Of a DNA stretch of 64,000 nucleotides, positions 36,701 through 43,899 are shown one piece after another. The position numbers and the translations under genes are program-made. The DNA is taken from positions 23,008-87,007 of the forward strand of contig CAZPQN010000007.1 of assembly GCA_964588795.1 (NCBI GenBank). Direction: 5' to 3'. How positions within the stretch are numbered: the first letter of the stretch is position 1; each line of letters begins with the position of its first letter. The notes beneath the pieces are model-generated. The model did no database searches. It was not told the DNA's origin and saw only the letters and a program-made list of their open reading frames with translations. The stretch is from CAZPQN01 sp964588795. Lineage in GTDB: Bacteria > Fidelibacterota > UBA2242.

Positions 36701-36843
36701 TCTCCTTCTATGCCTATCCTACGGCGATCAGCCTTGACTGGGTCTACGGCCTGGATCGTTTTAAGATCACTGATCGTCAGGGGATTAGCCACACCTATGG
36801 GCGCGAATGGCGCACCTATCTGACAATTCTATTTGGTCTATAA
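33793..36843 (+). CDS. Gluzincin metalloprotease - TolB-like beta-propeller - outer-membrane barrel fusion
   Basis: A 1016-residue protein with a signal peptide (about 11-29). Residues about 35-300 form a peptidase MA-like domain: H132-E-F-T-H136 and E192 in WLAEGLAQY make a complete HExxH...E zinc site. Residues about 320-620 hold PD40/TolB propeller blades (PSLAPDGSKIFYSR, PAVSPDGQELVYVT, PRWSPDGQKIVFDY, PCFSPDGRWLYYAS). From about 640 to the end the sequence is strand-rich and contains AGGLPGLMGYPFYSLEGRN, reminiscent of the loop-6 region of Omp85 barrels but with Met where Arg is usual. The GTG start overlaps the previous stop (GTGA). I infer an outer-membrane-anchored protease; substrate unknown. 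Confidence 0.75.
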   Translation: MKAVSGYNNRNLLITISGLLFFFQLALGQFGEYNHPELEWRTFETAHFKVHYHTGTEWTAREVAQIAEAVYGPVTSCYNYQPDSKTDLIIRDTDDISNGAAYYYDNKIEIWATPLDFPFRGNHSWLRDVVTHEFTHIVTLQKSMKFSRSVPGFYLQVLDYEKEKREDVVYGYPRMIVSYPWPGLVMPMWLAEGLAQYMFPENTHDFWDSHRDMVLRDRVLHRRLLSFSEMATFGKRGIGNESIYNQGFSFVYYIGNRFGYQVLSKLANELAKPTQTSVSLALLKASGLPGVSLHQDWGQYLERRYAGLTAFISQNTITGQVLCDKGSVQLYPAWSGDTLIYYLSNQGRDYYSQTGLFVYDRRTGRQRQLVRRAASQPSLAPDGSKIFYSRLSKPDKHGSIFYDIYYYDVARRKEEQVTHFARAYNPAVSPDGQELVYVTGRDGTSNLMLFDLKTKTARPLTHFTQGEEVFGPRWSPDGQKIVFDYCVAHGRDIALLDLADTSLIQWDNNAFDTRNPCFSPDGRWLYYASDETGIFNLYRQSVTTGEKELMTNVLGGAFMPATNAQGEIIYTFYDDASYKVNLIENPRAIEPLQARYTDYPEAIPARSTIETIEMPPPQKYKDQFARMFFLPRLLIDYGTVKPGFYFYSSEILNRFNILGGASVNRLKDRDLFLTLEYHQWYPTIFMEFYNISRNVLDVESEINFVPAILDYTFYLTEANFGIAYPVSGLNRLRFDLTLAKYRTVTDEKIPHAALYQNGFSYDYYRGMDFRLHWQMRKMLPVVNAETNPDNGFEINTYIARNYDKFIRGFKINDSFSTLQVDFRKNYYWRIEQEGLWAHKYPVIPQLTGNFKWRYGWISKPDVDSFFNFFAGGLPGLMGYPFYSLEGRNLFSLHYTWRWPLFREKSIQILPFNLQNAFVGMYIEAGNAWNQVAGYPGLHWTQFQKEPTGVLRSIMGDFKRDAGVQLRLSGFSFYAYPTAISLDWVYGLDRFKITDRQGISHTYGREWRTYLTILFGL

Positions 36844-36853
36844 AGGAGACAAA

Positions 36854-37777
36854 ATGCCAAAGCGAATTTTAACCGTCTTTTTACTGCTCGGGTGGCTGGT
36901 GCCGCTCCGAATATTTGGTCAGACTATTTTCAATGGTGACCGTGAAATCACGGTGCGCGACCAGTTACTGTATAACCTGAAATATGCACAGACCGAGCCG
37001 GACACTTTCGAATTTGAGTATCATAAATCACCGGGTCTGGCATTCCTGCTATCCGCGGCTTTGCCCGGTGCGGGTGAATTTTATGTCGGAGCGAAATATC
37101 GGGCGGCGGCTTTCGTTAGCATTGAAATGATTTCCTGGCTGGTGTACTTCAATCGTAAAAATGCCGGGGAAAATATGGAAACCAGCTACGAAAAATTCGC
37201 CGATACCCACTGGAATATTGGTAACTGGTACGTTAACAGTATCGGTTATACCGATTATTTTGGGATCAACCGCGAAGGCTTCGGCTCGCACTCCATCTGG
37301 ATCGAATACAACGGCCTCGAGTACGAAGCCAAGGAAGAAACCCTCAACCAGTACATTCCCGGCTGGGATCTGACCCTGATCGCTGAACGTAATTTGCCAT
37401 ACAAGGATAAGACTATTCGGGAGATCCGGACCCGCGATTATTATGAAAATATCGGAAAATATAACCAGTTTGCCACCGGCTGGGACGATTTCAATATCGC
37501 CCTGTTGGACACCAACCGGCGCAGTCCTGTTAAAAATAGTCCGCGCCGCGAAAAATATTTAGATGACCGCTACGCTTCGAATCAGGCATTCAAAATGGCG
37601 ACCAATTTCGCGACCGTGATCATGTTCAACCACCTGTTTAGCGCTTTCCATGCCCAAATTGCCGCGAAACATTATCGCCCGCCGGAGGAAAAAGCAGTCA
37701 GCTGGCATGTCGGTTTGGTAACGGACATCCGCAGACGCCAGCCAATAACCGGGTTGTCTTTTTCTCTGGCATTTTAA
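36854..37777 (+). CDS. DUF5683-like membrane/envelope protein
   Basis: A 307-residue protein with a signal peptide (cut about residue 20 after IFGQ). The segment SPGLAFLLSAALPGAGEFYVGAKYRAA resembles the SxxxPGxGQxYxGxxxxA helix pair of DUF5683 proteins in Bacteroidetes and relatives. A second hydrophobic region lies near ATNFATVIMFNHLFSAFHA. The tail ends in a strand with terminal Phe, as in outer-membrane proteins. The start is ATG 36854, preceded by AAAGGAG; a 7-residue longer reading overlaps the upstream stop. Function unknown. Confidence 0.6.
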   Translation: MPKRILTVFLLLGWLVPLRIFGQTIFNGDREITVRDQLLYNLKYAQTEPDTFEFEYHKSPGLAFLLSAALPGAGEFYVGAKYRAAAFVSIEMISWLVYFNRKNAGENMETSYEKFADTHWNIGNWYVNSIGYTDYFGINREGFGSHSIWIEYNGLEYEAKEETLNQYIPGWDLTLIAERNLPYKDKTIREIRTRDYYENIGKYNQFATGWDDFNIALLDTNRRSPVKNSPRREKYLDDRYASNQAFKMATNFATVIMFNHLFSAFHAQIAAKHYRPPEEKAVSWHVGLVTDIRRRQPITGLSFSLAF

Positions 37778-37810
37778 TTCATAGAATTGAGCAGACTCTA
37801 TTAGGAAATT

Positions 37811-38617
37811 ATGAAAAGAATCGCATTCGGTGCCGGGGGCACAGCGCTCGTCCTTTGGTTAACTGTCAACGGTTTGTTTCAATGTGCTTCCCAAAAGACC
37901 AAGGCAGTAGAAAATTATGATTTGTATTTTCAAAAAGGGCAGGAGGCGTTCAATAAGAAACGCTGGGACAAAGCCATCGAAAATTTCACACTGGTAGTGC
38001 TGAACAGCCCCGGGGGTGACTTGGCGGATGATGCGCAGTTTTATCTTGGTGAGTGCTATTTCAACCGCAAGGAATATTTGTTGGCCATCTCCGAGTACCA
38101 GCGCCTGACCGAGCGTTATATTTATAGTCCTTTGGCAGAAGACGCCAACTACAAGATTGCCTTGTCTCAATTCAAGGAGGCCCCGCGCTATCAACGCGAT
38201 CAGGAGTATGCACTCAGCGCCCTGCAGAGCTTTCAGGATTTCATTGATACTTACCCGAACAGTAAATACTATCCGGAGGCCGAGCGCAAAATCGGCGAAA
38301 TCCGCTCCAGGCTGGCGCGTAAAATGTATGAGAGCGGTCGGCTTTATCGGAAATTGGAGCAGTGGGAAAGTGCCATTATTTATCTCGACAAGACGCTCGA
38401 ATTGTATTACGACACCGAATGGATTACCAAAGCCAAACTGGAAAAAGCCCACTGCCTGATTCGCCTGCGTCAGTTTGACCAATATCAGCAGCTGCTGAAG
38501 GAAATCAAGATTCAGAAAAAATTCCCGCCGACCAGTGAGGAACTGACCTTGCTTGAGAGAATCTACCTGAGGGAGCAAAAACGCATCGCCCGCGAAGAAC
38601 ACAAGAAAACATCCTGA
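37811..38617 (+). CDS. bamD: BamD-like outer-membrane assembly lipoprotein
   Basis: A 268-residue lipoprotein with five TPR-like helix pairs (YFQKGQEAFNKKRWDKAIENF, DAQFYLGECYFNRKEYLLAIS). The N-terminus ends GLFQC, making C25 the lipidation site with Gln at -1. BamD is the TPR component of the barrel-assembly machine. The bamD-nadD neighbourhood, known from several phyla, supports the call. The stop TGA overlaps the proposed CTG start of nadD. Confidence 0.8.
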   Translation: MKRIAFGAGGTALVLWLTVNGLFQCASQKTKAVENYDLYFQKGQEAFNKKRWDKAIENFTLVVLNSPGGDLADDAQFYLGECYFNRKEYLLAISEYQRLTERYIYSPLAEDANYKIALSQFKEAPRYQRDQEYALSALQSFQDFIDTYPNSKYYPEAERKIGEIRSRLARKMYESGRLYRKLEQWESAIIYLDKTLELYYDTEWITKAKLEKAHCLIRLRQFDQYQQLLKEIKIQKKFPPTSEELTLLERIYLREQKRIAREEHKKTS

Positions 38618-39207
38618 AGGTCTGTCTTTTTGGGGGTTCCTTCGACCCGCCGCATAACGGACATCTCGCTATTGCCGCGGCGGTTAGACACCAGTTTGAA
38701 GTCAGTCAGGTGATTTTCATACCAGCATTTATCGCGCCTCACAAACAGCACCAGCGCAGCTCTACGCCGACCCAAAGACTGGAGATGCTGAAATTAGCTA
38801 TCACGAATGAGTCAGGTTGCACCGTGTCCGGGATTGAAATCGAACGCGGTGGTGTGTCATATTCAATTGACACAATTTACACCTTCAGAGAAAAATTGCA
38901 CCTTGAGCGGGATAACTTATATTTCCTGGTTGGTGCCGACAGTCTGGTCGATTTTCCGAATTGGCGCAAGCCGGAAGAGATTTTCAAAGTGGCGCAGGTC
39001 ATTGTCGCGCGCCGTCCGGGATACGATTTGAGCGCTGTCAGGCCCGGATTTTTAAATCAGGCGCATTTGCTCGAGACTCCCCTGATGGAAATTTCCTCAG
39101 CCACGATCCGCCAGGCGGTCCAAAATGGCCGGGACATCCATGCATGGGTGAAGCCCGCTGTGGCAAAATATATCCACGATAACGGATTATATCGCGATAC
39201 AATTTGA
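38614..39207 (+). CDS. nadD: Nicotinate-nucleotide adenylyltransferase, apparently starting at CTG
   Basis: NadD adenylates nicotinate mononucleotide in NAD synthesis. The open frame reads (L/M)KVCLFGGSFDPPHNGHL, the essential N-terminal nucleotide-binding motif with its HxGH-type residues, and ends with the ISSATIRQAV motif; the 197 residues match the family. No ATG, GTG or TTG exists in frame before the motif. The first conventional start, GTG 38710, would remove the first 32 residues including the active-site motif. CTG at 38614 overlaps the bamD stop as CTGA, matching the NTGA coupling used elsewhere in the window, so I place the start there. Confidence 0.85.
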   Translation: MKVCLFGGSFDPPHNGHLAIAAAVRHQFEVSQVIFIPAFIAPHKQHQRSSTPTQRLEMLKLAITNESGCTVSGIEIERGGVSYSIDTIYTFREKLHLERDNLYFLVGADSLVDFPNWRKPEEIFKVAQVIVARRPGYDLSAVRPGFLNQAHLLETPLMEISSATIRQAVQNGRDIHAWVKPAVAKYIHDNGLYRDTI

Positions 39208-39284
39208 AGAAATCCGCTGTGTAGCCGCTTCTGATTCTGCCTTCGGCTTGTTAATCAGCTCCTCGCGGGTTTAAATTTGCCGCC

Positions 39285-41081
39285 GTGCAATTGAACATCC
39301 GCAATTTCTGTATCATCGCCCATATTGACCATGGTAAATCTACCCTGGCTGATCGTCTGTTAGAGTACACGCACACCATCAGCCAGCGTGAAATGAAAGC
39401 CCAGGTGCTGGACGATATGGATTTGGAGCGGGAACGGGGCATTACCATCAAATCGCATCCGATTCGGATGGATTACCAAACTCCCGACGGACAACAATAC
39501 ATACTGAATCTGATCGATACTCCGGGGCACGTCGATTTCTCCTACGAAGTCTCCCGCAGTTTGGCGGCGTGCGAAGGTGCTCTGCTCTTGGTGGACGCCA
39601 CTCAGGGGGTTGAAGCCCAAACCGTCAGCAATGCTTATCTGGCAATTGAGAACAATCTGACGATTATTCCGGTCATTAACAAAATTGACCTGCAGGGGGC
39701 ACGGATTGCGGAAGCCCGGCGGCAATTGCGGGATTTAATCGGCTGTCAGGATGAGCACATTCTATTGACCAGCGCCAAGACCGGCATCGGGATCGAGGAA
39801 TTATTCAAAGCGATCATCGAGCGTATTCCTCCGCCTCCGGACGCTTCGGACAAACCCCTGCGGGCACTGATTTTCGATTCGACCTTTGACGCCTTCCGTG
39901 GTGCAATTCCCTATATCCGGATTTTCGAGGGCGCCGTCAAAACGGGGGATGTCATCCGCTTTTTCGCCAGCGGAACAAGTTATGAGGTGGCGGAAGTCGG
40001 AATTTTCAAGATGCAAAAAGTACGCACGGATGCTCTCATAGCGGGTGAGGTCGGGTATCTGATCGGCGGCGTCAAGGATATTTCCAAAGTCACCGTCGGT
40101 GACACGATCACCCGCCGCGACGAACCGACTCCCCAAGCTTTGCCCGGCTATCGCGTGATCAAGCCAATGGTGTTCAGCGGTATGTATCCGATCGACAGTG
40201 AAGGTTACGAAAACTTGCGCAGTTCGTTGGAGAAAATGCGGCTGAACGATTCATCGTTAATTTACGAACCGGAAACCTCTTCAGCGTTGGGTTTCGGTTT
40301 TCGATGCGGGTATCTGGGTCTTTTACACATGGAAATCGTTCAGGAACGCCTCGAACGGGAATTTAATCTCGACCTGATCACGACCTTACCCAACGTACGT
40401 TTCCAGCTTTTGATGAATAATGGCGATATTGCGGAGATCGACAATCCCACCCTGATGCCGGAATCCGGTTCCTTTACGGCCATTCTGGAACCATACGTCA
40501 AGGCGGAAATCATCTTGCCGCCCTCGTTCATGGGTAATGTCATCAAGCTCTGTCAGGAAAAACGAGGTGTCTTTAAGGGCACTCACTACCTGGATGTGGA
40601 TAAAGTACAAATTAATTATGAACTCCCCCTGGCTGAAATTATCTTCGATTTCTATGATAAATTGAAATCTGTGTCACGGGGTTACGCCTCGTTTGACTAC
40701 GAACCAATCGGGTTTCGTGAAGGGGATCTGGTGAAATTAGATATTCTGATTGCCGGTGAACCGGTAGATGCGCTGTCCCAAATTGTTCACAAAGACAAAG
40801 CTTATCACCACGGACGACAGTTGTGTGCCAAGCTTAAGGAGCTTATTCCACGCCAGTTATTCGAAGTGGTAATTCAGGCGGCGATTGGGAGTCGCATTAT
40901 CGCGCGCGAGGTCGTCCGTCCCTTGCGTAAAAACGTCACTGCGAAATGCTATGGCGGGGACATCACCCGAAAAAGGAAACTGTTGGAGCGTCAGAAAGAA
41001 GGTAAACGCCGCATGAAACAAATCGGCAGGGTGGAGGTGCCCCAGGAAGCCTTTTTAGCCGTATTAAAAATGGAGCATTAA
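39285..41081 (+). CDS. lepA: Elongation factor 4 (LepA)
   Basis: A 598-residue translational GTPase. G motifs: AHIDHGKST, RERGITI, DTPGHVDF and NKIDL. The C-terminal LepA-specific domain ends with GGDITRKRKLLERQKEGK and KRRMKQIG, which distinguishes it from EF-G. Start GTG 39285 gives MQLNIRNFCIIAHIDHG; TTG at 39291 is an alternative. The 77 bp before it hold no clear signals. Confidence 0.96.
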   Translation: MQLNIRNFCIIAHIDHGKSTLADRLLEYTHTISQREMKAQVLDDMDLERERGITIKSHPIRMDYQTPDGQQYILNLIDTPGHVDFSYEVSRSLAACEGALLLVDATQGVEAQTVSNAYLAIENNLTIIPVINKIDLQGARIAEARRQLRDLIGCQDEHILLTSAKTGIGIEELFKAIIERIPPPPDASDKPLRALIFDSTFDAFRGAIPYIRIFEGAVKTGDVIRFFASGTSYEVAEVGIFKMQKVRTDALIAGEVGYLIGGVKDISKVTVGDTITRRDEPTPQALPGYRVIKPMVFSGMYPIDSEGYENLRSSLEKMRLNDSSLIYEPETSSALGFGFRCGYLGLLHMEIVQERLEREFNLDLITTLPNVRFQLLMNNGDIAEIDNPTLMPESGSFTAILEPYVKAEIILPPSFMGNVIKLCQEKRGVFKGTHYLDVDKVQINYELPLAEIIFDFYDKLKSVSRGYASFDYEPIGFREGDLVKLDILIAGEPVDALSQIVHKDKAYHHGRQLCAKLKELIPRQLFEVVIQAAIGSRIIAREVVRPLRKNVTAKCYGGDITRKRKLLERQKEGKRRMKQIGRVEVPQEAFLAVLKMEH

Positions 41082-41103
41082 ACTCGTAACAAGCCGCAGA
41101 TTT

Positions 41104-41817
41104 ATGTCAATTCTGAAGACCTACTGGCAATATTCACGGACTCCGTTCTACAGTATCATTTTCGCCCTGCCCTTACTACTCGTCTATGAGGTCATGGTAT
41201 TTACTTTCAATCATTCCGATATCATCGGTCTGCGCAACGGCGCGGATGTACTTGTGCGTCAGGCGTTAAGTCTGTTTAATGTGTACGGTTTTTATGTCGT
41301 AGGGTTGGTGGTTTTAGGAGCGATCCTGGTCGCCTATTATTTTCTGACGCGTTCCGGTAAGAAGGTTAAATGGGAGGGTCAGTTTTTTTTCCTGATGACC
41401 TTAGAAAGTATCTTGTACGCCTTCGTTTTGTTTTTCGTGGTTGAGTATGCCGGGCGGTACCTGCTCGCGATGGGTGTATCCGCCAGTACACGCCGTATGG
41501 GAATTAGCCTGGCGTTGGGGGCCGGAATTTATGAAGAGTTCGTCTTCCGATTCATTTTAGTAACCGGTTTTGTTTTTTTCCTGAAGGATATCATCAAACT
41601 CAATCGATTGCTTGCCTACCTGCTTGCTGTATTGGCGGCATCGGTAATATTTGCCCTTTTTCATTATCTGGGACCTTTCGGGGAGGTATTCGAGTGGAAA
41701 ACCGGCATCGTGCGTTTTGGTGCGGGTTTGTTTCTGGCGATTCTATACCTTTTGCGCGGCTACGGCATCACGGCCTATACTCACACCTTTTATGATTTAA
41801 TCGTTTTATTCTGGTGA
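41104..41817 (+). CDS. CPBP-family intramembrane metalloprotease
   Basis: A 237-residue membrane protein with about seven hydrophobic segments and the CPBP (Rce1-like) signature: E144-E145-xxx-R149 in YEEFVFRF, H187 in FALFH, and H227xxxD231 in HTFYD. Members cleave substrates within the membrane or act in protein-processing; the role here is unknown. It precedes the LTA-synthase-like gene by 7 bp. Confidence 0.85.
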   Translation: MSILKTYWQYSRTPFYSIIFALPLLLVYEVMVFTFNHSDIIGLRNGADVLVRQALSLFNVYGFYVVGLVVLGAILVAYYFLTRSGKKVKWEGQFFFLMTLESILYAFVLFFVVEYAGRYLLAMGVSASTRRMGISLALGAGIYEEFVFRFILVTGFVFFLKDIIKLNRLLAYLLAVLAASVIFALFHYLGPFGEVFEWKTGIVRFGAGLFLAILYLLRGYGITAYTHTFYDLIVLFW

Positions 41818-41824
41818 TGGGCTC

Positions 41825-43657
41825 ATGGCGCGGCGCGTAATGACTTTTTGCCTGACCTATTTTTACTGGCTGGTGTTTTTCATCCTCACCCGGCTGTTGT
41901 TTGTTGTTTATAACTGGGCGGAAGCTGCGCCTCTATCCTGGATGGATCGGATCGCGATTTTCACTCATGGTCTGATATTGGATCTATCAGCGGCGGGGTA
42001 CCTGATGTTATTACCCGGTTTGCTGGTGATGGTGTCCGGTTTTATGCGTCGTCAGTTTTATCCGGTTTTTTTAAGGATCTATAGTTTGATTGGACTGATT
42101 GGAATGGGACTGGCTGCCGTCGCGGACATGGTATTATATGGTTACTGGGGATTTCGACTCGACATTACACCTCTGTTGTACCTGAAGACACCGGGTGAAG
42201 CCCTGGCTTCGATCGCCTGGTGGGAGGTTGCCCTGCCGCTTGCGATCGGGGTTGCGCTGGTCGCCGGATTTGACTGGTTACTGCGGCGGGTGGTTCTCCC
42301 CTTTACCCGGGGTTGGATGGTGAACTATTTCCGAGTACCGATCGTCTTTTTAGTTTTGACTCTTGCACTGCTGTTGCCGATTCGGGGCGGCCTCGGGGTG
42401 GCGCCCAACAATTTAGGGCGAGTATATTTCCACGAAAATGCCTTCGCCAATCACGCCGCTATCAATTTACCCTGGAACATCGTTTACTCACTCACCAAAC
42501 AGCAAGCCATGCACTGTTCGTATCATTTTATGGATACGGACAAAGCGCAGGCAATGGTTGAAGCGCTCTATCCAGTGGAAGGTGCGCCGGAACCGGTGCT
42601 GAAGACCACCCGTCCGAATATCCTGATTATCATTTTGGAAAGCTTTGCGTCGCAGGTGGTCGCCGCCGTCGGCGGGGAAGCAAACGTGACTCCGCAGTTC
42701 AACCAGTTGGCCAGCGAAGGGATACTGTTCACTAATTTTTATGCCAGCGGTGACCGCACCGATAAAAGCATCGTGCCGATTTTGAGTGGTTATCCTTCTC
42801 TGCCGCAAAGCCAGATCATTAAATATCCCCGCAAAGTGCAGCACCTGCCGATGCTGTATAAGGATTTAAACGCTGTCGGCTACCGGACAGGATTTTATTA
42901 TGGCGGCGAGATCGACTTTGCCAATTTAAAAGCGTACCTAGTCATCAATCGCGTTGATACGATTGTCAGCATGGCCGATTTTCCGTCGACTACCTATAAT
43001 GCCAAATGGGGCGTCCATGACCATATTATGTTCGAGCGGTTGCTGGAAGATTTGGAAAAGACGCCTCAACCGTTTGGTTATGTGTTTCTGACCCTGAGCA
43101 GTCATGAACCGTTTGACGTTCCGGGATGTCGGGAATTTATTGGGACAACGCGGGCTGATAAGTACCGTAACGCGGTCTTTTATGCTGACAGTTGCTTGGG
43201 TGAATTCATCCGGCGGGCGCAAAAAAGCACCTGGTGGTCGAAGACTCTGATCGTCCTGGTTCCTGACCACGGCGTGCGGTTTATTGGTCATCTGCCTAAT
43301 CACGCCATCGTCAAATTTCAAATTCCGATGTTATGGCTCGGAGGAGCACTGCAGAAACGTGGAATAAGGATTGCCAAATATGCCGCGCAGAACGATCTGC
43401 CGGTGACTCTACTCCGGCAACTGCAGATTAGCAATCCCGCTTACCGTTTTGGCAAGGACATCCTCGATCCCCGCAGTCGGTCGTTTGCCTTTTACACATT
43501 TAATAACGGATTTGGCTTGCTGAATGAAACCACCAAGCTGGTTTATAACAACACCACCGGTCAATATATTATCACGGAAGGGCTTGGACCGACCCTGCCG
43601 GCGGAAGCGGGAACAGCGTTGCTACAGGTGCTCTCTGCCGATTTTTCCCGCCGCTGA
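41825..43657 (+). CDS. LTA-synthase-like membrane sulfatase/phosphoglycerol transferase
   Basis: A 610-residue protein with five N-terminal membrane segments (to about residue 190) and an extracytoplasmic alkaline-phosphatase-superfamily domain. Metal and catalytic residues: E272 in IIILESFAS, T312 in SGDRTDKSIVPIL (the phospho-threonine position of LTA synthases) and the metal motif VPDHGVRF. LTA synthases transfer phosphoglycerol from phosphatidylglycerol; in LPS-bearing bacteria relatives decorate glycans or membrane polymers, so the acceptor is unknown. Confidence 0.83.
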   Translation: MARRVMTFCLTYFYWLVFFILTRLLFVVYNWAEAAPLSWMDRIAIFTHGLILDLSAAGYLMLLPGLLVMVSGFMRRQFYPVFLRIYSLIGLIGMGLAAVADMVLYGYWGFRLDITPLLYLKTPGEALASIAWWEVALPLAIGVALVAGFDWLLRRVVLPFTRGWMVNYFRVPIVFLVLTLALLLPIRGGLGVAPNNLGRVYFHENAFANHAAINLPWNIVYSLTKQQAMHCSYHFMDTDKAQAMVEALYPVEGAPEPVLKTTRPNILIIILESFASQVVAAVGGEANVTPQFNQLASEGILFTNFYASGDRTDKSIVPILSGYPSLPQSQIIKYPRKVQHLPMLYKDLNAVGYRTGFYYGGEIDFANLKAYLVINRVDTIVSMADFPSTTYNAKWGVHDHIMFERLLEDLEKTPQPFGYVFLTLSSHEPFDVPGCREFIGTTRADKYRNAVFYADSCLGEFIRRAQKSTWWSKTLIVLVPDHGVRFIGHLPNHAIVKFQIPMLWLGGALQKRGIRIAKYAAQNDLPVTLLRQLQISNPAYRFGKDILDPRSRSFAFYTFNNGFGLLNETTKLVYNNTTGQYIITEGLGPTLPAEAGTALLQVLSADFSRR

Positions 43658-43721
43658 CGGGGAAATGTCTGCTTTTCGTGAAAAAATAATGCGCGCGTGG
43701 CGTTTCTTTTAGGGGGATCCG

Positions 43722-43811
43722 CGGAGAGACCGGGATTCGAACCCGGGGTTCCACTTTTGGCGGAACAACTGCTTAGCAGGCAGCTGCCTTCAGCCACTCG
43801 GCCATCTCTCC
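43722..43811 (-). tRNA. tRNA-Ser(GCU)
   Basis: On the minus strand the sequence folds as a class II tRNA: acceptor GGAGAGA pairs with TCTCTCC and discriminator G; anticodon loop CTGCTAA gives anticodon GCT (complement of 43775-43777), reading AGC/AGU. The long variable arm (TTCCGC...GTGGAA) and T arm CCGGGTTCGAATCCCGG are intact. 90 nt, no encoded CCA. It lies between two plus-strand genes; no integrase or direct repeat marks it as an insertion site. Confidence 0.96.
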
Positions 43812-43845
43812 CAACAGAATGTTTTTCGTATGAAAAAGCGGGGTG

Positions 43846-43874
43846 AATTTATGGAATTAATTCTTTAAATTCAA
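43846..43874 (-). promoter_or_regulatory. Candidate promoter of tRNA-Ser
   Basis: Read on the minus strand, TTGAAT (complement of 43869-43874) and TAAATT (complement of 43846-43851) are 17 bp apart, about 35 nt upstream of the tRNA 5' end. Sigma-70-like by eye; the region is AT-rich, so chance matches are likely. Confidence 0.35.
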
Positions 43875-43899
43875 AAAGCTGATTAACATTGAGGTAAAT

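Noticed and set aside
37859..38602. A 247-codon open frame on the minus strand opposite bamD
   Set aside because: It lies entirely antisense to a well-supported TPR lipoprotein gene, has no recognisable motif and mirrors the codon pattern of the real gene.
43640..43660. A CCCG/CGGG stem at the end of the LTA-synthase-like gene as a terminator
   Set aside because: The stem is only 4 bp and no T-tract follows.
43722..43811. tRNA-Ser as an attachment site for a mobile element
   Set aside because: No integrase, no direct repeat of the tRNA 3' end and only housekeeping or envelope genes on both sides.
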